Source of the DNA: Alphaproteobacteria bacterium 41-28
GTDB lineage: Bacteria; Pseudomonadota; Alphaproteobacteria; UBA9655
Assembly: GCA_001897795.1 (NCBI GenBank)
Contig: MKUL01000017.1
Coordinates: 62,001 to 126,000, forward strand
Length of the DNA stretch: 64,000 nt
Reading direction: 5' to 3'
Below are positions 39,892 to 47,767 of the stretch, piece after piece (positions within the stretch are counted from its first letter, which is position 1; each line of letters opens with the position of its first letter). The notes beneath the pieces are model-generated. The model had not been told where the DNA came from. It searched no databases and saw only the letters and a program-made list of their open reading frames with translations. Both the position numbers and the translations under genes were made by a program.

Positions 39892-40470
39892 CTAAGAAAT
39901 ATACTCTTTCAAATAACTTCTGACGTTGCGGTCAAGTTCTTCATCAAGGTTATTCATAATTTTCTCCATCATAATAATCCAAACTTTACGCCGTTGACCA
40001 AGGGTAAAGTTTTCCCCGACAGTGCGAGACCCTTGGGCGCGGGCATAAGCAAAATTTTTAGCTGTTCCCGCATCATCAAAAATTTCAATTTTGACAGACA
40101 TTTTCGCGTCATACTGTTCGGATTGATCGACAGTAAACATGCCTCTAAAACCTTTTGTTCCTTGGAGAGGTTTTTCAATGACAGAAGCGTCCTCAATGGT
40201 TACGACAGCATACCCTGTTTTTCCAACGGGTAAAAGGCGATCTTGAACCCATTGTTGAATCATAGCTATGGGTGGTACAGGCAAATCATTTTCCACATGG
40301 GGAGGGGCTGATGAAGATTGGTATTTTTTTACAACTTCAACACGTGCAACATTGAGGTGAATAGGTTTGTTTACAAGATAAGCTAATCCTACCGGTTCAG
40401 GGAGCTGAGCCGTGGGTGAGCAAGAGGCAAGAAAAAGTGCAGCAAAATAAGCAAAAGGGAAAAAGCGCAT
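39892..40470 (-). CDS. Hypothetical lipoprotein
   Basis: Lipobox-like ALFLASC near N-terminus. Confidence 0.6.
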   Translation of the reverse strand: MRFFPFAYFAALFLASCSPTAQLPEPVGLAYLVNKPIHLNVARVEVVKKYQSSSAPPHVENDLPVPPIAMIQQWVQDRLLPVGKTGYAVVTIEDASVIEKPLQGTKGFRGMFTVDQSEQYDAKMSVKIEIFDDAGTAKNFAYARAQGSRTVGENFTLGQRRKVWIIMMEKIMNNLDEELDRNVRSYLKEYIS

Positions 40471-40481
40471 TTCGTATCTCC

Positions 40482-41348
40482 TTAATGGACCGTCATAAGG
40501 TCCTTGCGATTAAATTTATAATGATAATTACAGAATTCGCATGTCATTTTCAACTGTCCCTTTTCAAGAAGGCTCTCCATTTCATCAGTCGAGAGTGTTG
40601 TTAGAAATTCTTTAATTCTCTCTTCAGAGCATCGACATTGGGCCTTTAGAACCGTGGGGTTAAATACGGTGACACCTCCCTCATGAAAAAGACGGATCAA
40701 CAATTTTTCGTAAGGGGTTGAAAAATCTAAAAATTCCTGAGGGGAGAGGGTTTTTAAGAGGGCCTCTATATGTACCCATGATTCTTTATCAACTCTTTGC
40801 TCTGGCATTTGTTGAAGGAGGATAGCTCCACTTTTCCAGATTCCTTCTTTGGTTTTTTCTGAGGCAATAAATAATCGCGTTTCCAATTGTTCGGATTGAT
40901 CAAAATAATGTTCAAGTGCGTGGGAGAGAGTCTCATGATTTAAGGCTACAATCCCTTGGTAACGCTCAATTTTAAGTCCTTGATCAACTGTGAAAGCCAA
41001 ATATCCACGTCCTAGAAGATCTCGAAAATTATCTTTGTCCTTGATTTCTTGAGGGTGGAATTGCATATAGCCGCGGATATCACCCTTATGGGTGATATCT
41101 ATAACGGCAAGACTTATAGGACCATCGGTCTTCGTTTGAAGAATAAAAACGCCTTCATATTTCAAAAGACCAGCAAGAGTTGCGCCGGCAGCTAGCAACT
41201 CTGCTAAAACTTTTTCTATTGGGAACGGATAATTGTGTTGGTTCAAAATCGTGGTACTGACGTCTTTTAATCGCACTAAACGTCCTCTCAGGGAAAAAAG
41301 AGGAAGGATGAAAGGGATCGAAATATCTGTTTCTTGGCGGTGAGACAT
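40482..41348 (-). CDS. hslO: Hsp33 family redox chaperone
   Basis: C-terminal zinc motif CRCSEERIKEFLTTLSTDEMESLLEKGQLKMTCEFC. Confidence 0.93.
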   Translation of the reverse strand: MSHRQETDISIPFILPLFSLRGRLVRLKDVSTTILNQHNYPFPIEKVLAELLAAGATLAGLLKYEGVFILQTKTDGPISLAVIDITHKGDIRGYMQFHPQEIKDKDNFRDLLGRGYLAFTVDQGLKIERYQGIVALNHETLSHALEHYFDQSEQLETRLFIASEKTKEGIWKSGAILLQQMPEQRVDKESWVHIEALLKTLSPQEFLDFSTPYEKLLIRLFHEGGVTVFNPTVLKAQCRCSEERIKEFLTTLSTDEMESLLEKGQLKMTCEFCNYHYKFNRKDLMTVH

Positions 41349-41438
41349 TAAAAAAATTACTTTCCATTGTTATTTGACCTCCTATCATAGGAGGTAGAGC
41401 CATCAACGTCAAACAAATCCAAGGTTTTAGAAAAATAA

Positions 41439-41454
41439 TTAACTATTTATTAAC
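41439..41454 (+). promoter_or_regulatory. CtrA-binding box upstream of flp pilin genes
   Basis: TTAACTATTTATTAAC = exact TTAA-N7-TTAAC, ~90 bp upstream of the pilin ATG. Confidence 0.72.
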
Positions 41455-41544
41455 GAATTATAGTGCATAATATAATAACTAGATAAGGAAAAAATATTTC
41501 TACATAACAATAAAAGATTTTTAATCATTATGGAGGAGAGTATC

Positions 41545-41703
41545 ATGACCATTTTAAAGAATTTCCTAAGGCAGGATGAGGGAGTTACAGCCATTGAATA
41601 TGGTATGATTGCAGCACTCATTGCTGTCGTTATTATTGCGGCGGTTACAGCAGTCGGAACGACGCTGTTGAATGTGTTTAATAAGATCGCTGCTTCGATT
41701 TAA
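41545..41703 (+). CDS. Flp/Fap-type pilin, copy 1 (52 aa; below ORF-track cutoff)
   Basis: MTILKNFLRQDEGVTAIEYGMIAALIAVVIIAAVTAVGTTLLNVFNKIAASI; EGVTAIEYGMIAALIAV motif; SD GGAGGAG upstream. Confidence 0.93.
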   Translation: MTILKNFLRQDEGVTAIEYGMIAALIAVVIIAAVTAVGTTLLNVFNKIAASI

Positions 41704-41741
41704 TAAAATCACTTCTAAGGAAGTAGAGAATAAATTCACTG

Positions 41742-41768
41742 AAAGGGTGTGTTTTACACCCTTTTTTA
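41742..41768 (+). terminator. Intrinsic terminator after pilin 1
   Basis: AAAGGGTGTGTTTTACACCCTTTTTTATT. Confidence 0.85.
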
Positions 41769-41914
41769 TTTTGTAGGAGGAATAAAGGGAGTGAATTCAA
41801 TCTTCGAATTGTAAAATATTCTATTTTATTATATTAAATAAAATAAATATATTATATAGTAATTGATGTATAATAAAATATATGATATAATAAAGAATAA
41901 GTTGAGGGGTTGAT

Positions 41915-42073
41915 ATGTCTCTTTTAAAAAGTTTTTTGAAGCATGACGAAGGTGTTACAGCTATGGAATATGCTTTGATTGGGTCATTAATTGCTGTTGT
42001 TATTGTGATTGCGGTTACTGCCGTTGGAGTAAAGCTGATACCTATATTTAATAAAGTAGCTGCTTCAATTTAA
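41915..42073 (+). CDS. Flp/Fap-type pilin, copy 2 (52 aa; below ORF-track cutoff)
   Basis: MSLLKSFLKHDEGVTAMEYALIGSLIAVVIVIAVTAVGVKLIPIFNKVAASI. Confidence 0.92.
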   Translation: MSLLKSFLKHDEGVTAMEYALIGSLIAVVIVIAVTAVGVKLIPIFNKVAASI

Positions 42074-42103
42074 TAAAATTAATTTTAAGGGAAAAAGCTG
42101 ATG

Positions 42104-42140
42104 AGAAAGGATGTTGTATGCACCCTTTCTTGTTTTTTTT
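42104..42140 (+). terminator. Intrinsic terminator after pilin 2
   Basis: GAAAGGATG-TTGTATG-CACCCTTTCTTGTTTTTTTT. Confidence 0.7.
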
Positions 42141-42235
42141 GAAAGATAAAGTGCCAATAGTTTAGCTTAGTTTTTGTCAAAAACAACTCGTGTTAACCCT
42201 CTTTTTTTGATACTCTAAATAAAAAAACCTAGGGA

Positions 42236-43111
42236 GTGCGCTTGAGCTATACCACCATCCAATGGGCAATCGTTCTTATTGTCTTTTTAGTTGATATAAT
42301 TTGGATAAATTTTTCTTCATTTACATTGTATTACAACACAAGTGATTTTGGCCTTTATATACTCATCATTCTTACTTTTTATATACCTTATCTCTTTTAC
42401 AAAAAGTTTCGTCCCGATCCTAAAATGATGTTGGCTTTGCTATCTTTTTGCTGGCTTGTGAGTTTTACAGGAGCAGCAATTGTGTTCTCTTACCTCGCCT
42501 ATACCACAAATAGACCCCTAGTCACACAAACCTTAGCTGACTTAGATGGCTATTTAGGAATTTCTCCTCCAACCATTGCCATGTGGTTTTATAATCATAG
42601 TTGGCTGAATATTCTGTCCATTATCATTTACACGAGTTTTCTGTACCAAAAGCCATTTATTTTATTGTATTTTAGCTTTAAAGAGGATTTCTATCATCTA
42701 CAAAGCTTTATCTTGCAGTATATGATTACAGTTTTAATAACCATTTGTATTGGTGCTTATTTCCCAGCAGAAGGAACGTATGCTTGGTATCATTTTGAGC
42801 CCTATATTAGCCAGTTTGGCGATCTTCAACGTTTATACGAACTTCGTCAAAACATTGTGAACTTAAAAGCATTGAACGGGATTATTGAGTTTCCTTCGTT
42901 ACACACGGCTTTAGGGGTGATTTATATTTATACTTTTCGAGATGAAAGGAAGATTATATTTATTCCCATTTTAATATTAAATCTATTATTGTTTTTTTCA
43001 TGTATTTCTACGGGGGGACACTTTTTTATGGACGTTTTAGCAGGCATTGTTGTAGCTATCGTCGCCGTGGGTATTGAGAGGTTTATTTTCACAATGGTAA
43101 AAGTTTCTTAA
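42236..43111 (+). CDS. PAP2-family membrane protein, copy 1
   Basis: Multiple TM helices; IIEFPSLHTALGV...STGGHFFMDVLAG. GTG start. Confidence 0.8.
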   Translation: MRLSYTTIQWAIVLIVFLVDIIWINFSSFTLYYNTSDFGLYILIILTFYIPYLFYKKFRPDPKMMLALLSFCWLVSFTGAAIVFSYLAYTTNRPLVTQTLADLDGYLGISPPTIAMWFYNHSWLNILSIIIYTSFLYQKPFILLYFSFKEDFYHLQSFILQYMITVLITICIGAYFPAEGTYAWYHFEPYISQFGDLQRLYELRQNIVNLKALNGIIEFPSLHTALGVIYIYTFRDERKIIFIPILILNLLLFFSCISTGGHFFMDVLAGIVVAIVAVGIERFIFTMVKVS

Positions 43112-43181
43112 TAAAAGGTGTGTTACACTCATCACTCTAGAAGATGTCTCGCTCATATAAAGTCAAAAATCAGGGGGTCCT

Positions 43182-44054
43182 TTGACTTATACAAAAATTC
43201 AATGGGGAATAATATTCTTTGTTTTTTGTGTTGAGGCAATTTTGTTGAGATTTTCTTCACTTTCAATTCTTTACAGTAAAAAAGAAATCATTTTTATTCT
43301 AATTTTTTTTTCTTTCCTTGGCTTGGTTTATACATTTTATCACAAATTTCGTCCCGATATGAGAATCATATCTCTTGTACAATCAACCAGCATTTTGCTG
43401 GCCTATTGTCCACTTATGTTAGGGTTTTCCTATTTAGGGGCGACTGCGAATCAACCCTTCGTAGATTCTTTTTTAGCTTCTATAGATAGTTTTTTTGCAA
43501 TTTATACTCCCTCTATCGTGTTTTGGTTTAAAAATAATGAGAGATGGCAAACCGTTTTTTCGTTCATCTATAATACCTACGGTTTTCAATTTCCATTTAT
43601 TATAATTTATTTCAGTTATCGTCGTGAGATAATTCCTCTCCAAAGATTTTTAATGCAGTTTATGATTGCGACACCTATGACAATTCTACTCAGTATCTTT
43701 TACCCAGCAGCTGGGCCGTATGTCTGGTATGGTTATACTCCTAGCATTGAACTTGCCAATGCACTCAAACACTTGCTGCAACTTCGTCATTATTTTGTTG
43801 ATATCTCTACAATAGATGGTATTATTACAATTCCTTCTTTTCATAGCGTTATGGCACTTATTTTTATATATACTTTTCGCCATCAACGAAGAATAATATT
43901 TATTCCTATGTTAATATTAAATATACTGATGATTTTTTCATGCCTACCTATTGGTGAACATTATTTCGCTGATATTTTAGCGGCAATCCCCGTATTTTTG
44001 TTAACTCTGGGGATTGAATCCTTTATTTTTAAAGCTGTAAAAAATCCCAAATGA
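43182..44054 (+). CDS. PAP2-family membrane protein, copy 2
   Basis: Collinear with copy 1; ITIPSFHSVMAL...PIGEHYFADILAA. TTG start. Confidence 0.78.
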   Translation: MTYTKIQWGIIFFVFCVEAILLRFSSLSILYSKKEIIFILIFFSFLGLVYTFYHKFRPDMRIISLVQSTSILLAYCPLMLGFSYLGATANQPFVDSFLASIDSFFAIYTPSIVFWFKNNERWQTVFSFIYNTYGFQFPFIIIYFSYRREIIPLQRFLMQFMIATPMTILLSIFYPAAGPYVWYGYTPSIELANALKHLLQLRHYFVDISTIDGIITIPSFHSVMALIFIYTFRHQRRIIFIPMLILNILMIFSCLPIGEHYFADILAAIPVFLLTLGIESFIFKAVKNPK

Positions 44055-44259
44055 TTAGCCGTCTACTATTATAGTCTTGATTACTTCAAATTTTATATTT
44101 CTGGTTGATTGTAAAAACCATGTATCTCCAATAGCTTAGTGATCCTCTTTAAAAAAATTGATAAAAGTTTACTAATTTTTAAGAAGATTCCGATTTAATG
44201 AATGATATGAGGCGGGCAATTGTCTCGCAGTAATACATTCAAGAAGGAGGTATCTTACC

Positions 44260-44766
44260 ATGGTGACGACAGTAAGCATGCAACATAAACTTGATCGTGT
44301 TCGTCCTCCGCGCGTTCAAATTACTTATGACGTGGAAATTGGGGGGGCGATACAGGAATATGAACTTCCTTTTGTAATGGGGATTTTAGCCGATCTTGCA
44401 GGACACCCGGCGACTCCTCTTCCTCCTTTAAAAGATCGGAAGTTTATTGATATTGACAGAGATAATATCAATGATGTGATGGCTTCTTTGAATGCCCAGC
44501 TCCCTGTGCGCGTAAAGAATGTTTTGGGTGGAGATGCACCGGATCTGAATATTCTTCTCCAATTCAAATCCATGGATGATTTTAGTCCTCTCAATATCGT
44601 TAACCAAGTTGGACCCTTATCAGATCTCTATAAAAAAAGGGTAGCACTGTCCGATCTTGTCTCCAAATTAGATGGAAATGATCCATTAGATGCAGAACTC
44701 AGAAATATCGTTGAAAATCCTGAGATTTTGGCTCAGTTAAAAAATGACCTTAAATCAGATAAATAA
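44260..44766 (+). CDS. tssB: Type VI secretion sheath small subunit TssB/VipA
   Basis: HKLDRVRPPRVQITYDVEIGGAIQEYELPFVMGILADLAG...FKSMDDFSPLNIVNQVGPLSDLYKKR; SD AAGGAGGT. Confidence 0.95.
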   Translation: MVTTVSMQHKLDRVRPPRVQITYDVEIGGAIQEYELPFVMGILADLAGHPATPLPPLKDRKFIDIDRDNINDVMASLNAQLPVRVKNVLGGDAPDLNILLQFKSMDDFSPLNIVNQVGPLSDLYKKRVALSDLVSKLDGNDPLDAELRNIVENPEILAQLKNDLKSDK

Positions 44767-44799
44767 CGTTTAAGACGCTTTAGACGAGGGAGTTAAATC

Positions 44800-46377
44800 A
44801 TGGCAGACGATACGAAAAAGACACCAGCAAAAACTGGAACAGTTGGGGAAAGCACTCCAGGAAAGAAAGGGGCTGTAGCTTCCGGCGGAGCAGGTTCTGG
44901 AGGTGCTGGAGGTGGTTCCGGAGGCGCTGGTGGCGGAAAGGGAAAAATCCTCGACACCATTATTGAAAACGGTAAACTGGCCCGTGATCCATCGCAATAT
45001 GAAAATGCCAAGCAGATGTTGGCTGAATTTGCAGATCAGGTTGCTTCTGCTCCTAAGGGAAGCATCGGTAATGATGTTTATTCATTTCTTATTAGCTGTA
45101 TCAGTAAGATCGATAGAACAATTTCTTTGCAACTTGATGAAGTTCTTCATGATCCACATTTTCAAAGATTTGAAGGGTCTTGGAGGGGCCTTCATAAGCT
45201 TATTCAAGCAACCGAAACGAGTGAAACTCTTAAGCTCAAGTTGTGGGTCGTTACAAAGCAAGAGCTTTTTAATGATCTGGATCGAGCAGTTGAGTTCGAT
45301 CAAAGTCAGCTCTTTAAAAAGGTATATGAAGAACAGTATGGCACCTTTGGCGGAATGCCCTTTTCTTGCCTTGTTGGTGACTTTGAATTTGGGCGGGATG
45401 CAGTGGATATGGAATTGGCTACCAAGATTTCAAACGTTGCCGCTTGCGCTCATACACCTTTTATTGGGGCTGCGTCTCCAGCGCTTTTCAATTTTGATAG
45501 CTTTATAGAGTTAAGTGCCCCTCGCGATCTTGCCAAACTCTTTGATGGCACTGATACCATTAAGTGGAGAAGTTTCCGTGACATAGAAGATTCTCGCTAT
45601 TTCACCCTTACTCTTCCTCATGTGTTGATGCGTTTACCTTACGGAGGAGAGGATAATCCCGTCGAAGGCTTTGATTATGAGGAAGCCGTGGATGGAACAG
45701 ATAACTCTAAGTTTTGTTGGGGAAGTTCAGCTTATGCAATGGCTCAGAACATTACAAATGCCTTTGCTCTTTATAAGTGGACAGCTGCGATTCGTGGTGT
45801 TGAAGGAGGGGGGCTTGTCTCTGATCTGCCAGCCTTTACCTTTAAAACGTCTGAGGGTGATTTAACTGTGAAGTGCCCAACGGAAATTGCCATTACAGAT
45901 CGTCGAGAAAAAGAACTCAGCGATCTTGGTTTTATGGCCTTATGTTATTGTAAGGATACAGATTATGCAGCCTTTTTCAGCTCACAAACAACACAAAAGC
46001 CGAAATTATATAATGAAGATGCTGCAAATGCTAACTCGAGAATCTCGGCAAGGCTTCCCTACATGCTCAATGCGTCTCGGTTCGCCCACTATATTAAAGC
46101 CATGATGAGAGATAAAATTGGGTCTTTCATGTCGAGACAAGAAGTTTCTCTCTTCTTAAACTCATGGATCGCCCAATATGTACTACTTACTGATATCGCG
46201 CCAGAAGAAGTAAAGGCCTCATTCCCCTTACGTGAAGCCCGAATAGATGTTTCTGACGTGCCTGGAAAGCCAGGGAGTTATACAGCCGTTGTCTTTTTGC
46301 GGCCATTTTTCCAGCTCGAAGAATTGACAGTATCTCTACGTTTAGTTGCGACTTTACCAACGCCGGTTGGTGGTTAA
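44800..46377 (+). CDS. tssC: Type VI secretion sheath large subunit TssC/VipB
   Basis: SWRGLHKLIQ, FGGMPFSCLVGDFEF, FIGAASPALF, FRDIEDSRYFTLTLPHVLMRLPYG, CWGSSAYAMAQNITNAF. Confidence 0.96.
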   Translation: MADDTKKTPAKTGTVGESTPGKKGAVASGGAGSGGAGGGSGGAGGGKGKILDTIIENGKLARDPSQYENAKQMLAEFADQVASAPKGSIGNDVYSFLISCISKIDRTISLQLDEVLHDPHFQRFEGSWRGLHKLIQATETSETLKLKLWVVTKQELFNDLDRAVEFDQSQLFKKVYEEQYGTFGGMPFSCLVGDFEFGRDAVDMELATKISNVAACAHTPFIGAASPALFNFDSFIELSAPRDLAKLFDGTDTIKWRSFRDIEDSRYFTLTLPHVLMRLPYGGEDNPVEGFDYEEAVDGTDNSKFCWGSSAYAMAQNITNAFALYKWTAAIRGVEGGGLVSDLPAFTFKTSEGDLTVKCPTEIAITDRREKELSDLGFMALCYCKDTDYAAFFSSQTTQKPKLYNEDAANANSRISARLPYMLNASRFAHYIKAMMRDKIGSFMSRQEVSLFLNSWIAQYVLLTDIAPEEVKASFPLREARIDVSDVPGKPGSYTAVVFLRPFFQLEELTVSLRLVATLPTPVGG

Positions 46378-46425
46378 GCAAAGGAAAATTAATGAGCGAA
46401 CAGAATTAAATGAAAGGAATATAAG

Positions 46426-47010
46426 ATGTCGAATGGATTAGCTGATATGATTACAGCCTCATCAAAGGCTGCAAACACGGGAACAAGTACGTCCAACCTT
46501 TATATTGATGTAGCAATGCAAGGAGCGGGGACTCTTACGGGAGCTAATGTTGATGCAGATCTTGTAACAGCAAAGGCGGAGCGCCTCCTGGCATTTGCTG
46601 AATCCATGCGTAGGGAAATTAATACGGCAGCTGAAAGCTATTTGTTTTCAGCAGGAGAAATTGATGCCAGTTGGGTTTACGCAGAAATTTTGCGAACCAA
46701 AATAGCGAGCTATGTTAGAGACTCATTTATTAAGGGAAGCTTTATCGGACCGATTAAAGTATGGAGAACTGAAGTAATAAATACAAAAATAACAATTATA
46801 GAGGAAATCTCCTACGAAAACTGCATTATAGCAAAAATTGAGACCAACGCAATTGCTCTTGAAGGACAAAAATTAGATACACTCAAATTTTGGTTTCGTT
46901 TTACAAAATGCCAAAACACCCTTAAGCCTCATGATCAAAATGGACAAGCTCAAGGAAATCTTGTTACACTCATTGACTTCTCCAAAGGGACTCTCCAAGC
47001 TGGTGCCTAA
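46426..47010 (+). CDS. Putative Hcp-like T6SS tube protein (divergent)
   Basis: Position between tssC and tssE; beta-rich IEEISYENCIIAKIETNAIALEGQKLDTLKFWFRFTKCQ. Assignment mostly positional. Confidence 0.55.
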   Translation: MSNGLADMITASSKAANTGTSTSNLYIDVAMQGAGTLTGANVDADLVTAKAERLLAFAESMRREINTAAESYLFSAGEIDASWVYAEILRTKIASYVRDSFIKGSFIGPIKVWRTEVINTKITIIEEISYENCIIAKIETNAIALEGQKLDTLKFWFRFTKCQNTLKPHDQNGQAQGNLVTLIDFSKGTLQAGA

Positions 47011-47032
47011 GTGATTAGCATGGACTAAAATG

Positions 47033-47063
47033 AAAAGGCACTCCAGGAGGGGGCGCTTTTTAT
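47033..47063 (+). terminator. Probable terminator between hcp-like gene and tssE
   Basis: AAAAGGCACTCCAGGAGGGGGCGCTTTTTATT (imperfect stem plus T-run). Confidence 0.5.
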
Positions 47064-47109
47064 TCTTTATTGGCTTTTAGAACGTGTTATACTTAATTGA
47101 GATAAAGCT

Positions 47110-47622
47110 ATGAATCGTCCTTCAGAAGAGGAAAGAGTGAAACAAAACAAAATTAACAAAGGAGTACTTGCTCCTCTTTTTGACCGCATTGTGGACGATA
47201 GGAGTGGTGTGGGTGTGACATATCAACTCCTTAATGCGGAGGAGCTTAAAGACTCAATTATCCGTGAGGTTTCAACTATTTTAAATACCCGTTGTACCGT
47301 TCGTAAAGTCATTTATGAAGACTATTTGGAAACCATTCCTTTCTTTGGTCTTCCCGATTTTTTCGGCATGGGAGACTTTAGCTATTTGCAGGGGGATAAC
47401 TCCCAAGAGTGGCCCACAGTTGCACGATTTATTGAAACAGCTATTCGCTCTGCTGAGCCACGCCTTCAAAACGTTTTTGTGAATGTTGAAGGGTATGATA
47501 ATTTGGAGCAAGCACTCTCAGTTACAGTGACAGCCTCGATAAAAGAATCTAAATTGGTCAAAGAAATACATTTTCCCTTAGTGTTGCAAAATTGGGCACC
47601 CTCGAAGCAGAAGTCCGCCTAA
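47110..47622 (+). CDS. tssE: Type VI secretion baseplate subunit TssE (gp25-like)
   Basis: APLFDRIVDD...SIIREVSTILNTRC...FFGLPDFFG...FIETAIRSAEPRLQNVFVNVEG. Confidence 0.88.
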   Translation: MNRPSEEERVKQNKINKGVLAPLFDRIVDDRSGVGVTYQLLNAEELKDSIIREVSTILNTRCTVRKVIYEDYLETIPFFGLPDFFGMGDFSYLQGDNSQEWPTVARFIETAIRSAEPRLQNVFVNVEGYDNLEQALSVTVTASIKESKLVKEIHFPLVLQNWAPSKQKSA

Positions 47623-47767
47623 ACTACTTCAAAAAAATAAAAGCAAATAGATTTTTATTTGATAAATAAATAAATTTATCGGCTGAAATAATTTAAATTG
47701 ATAGGAACTTGTATCACTGCGAAAGATATGAGTTGTTATGATTTCTGATTATTACGGAGATATATTT

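Noticed and set aside
44770-45011. Minus-strand Pro/Ala-rich ORFs (PPAPPEPPPAPPEPAPPE)
   Set aside because: Antisense of the Gly/Ala linker of TssC; low-complexity artefact.
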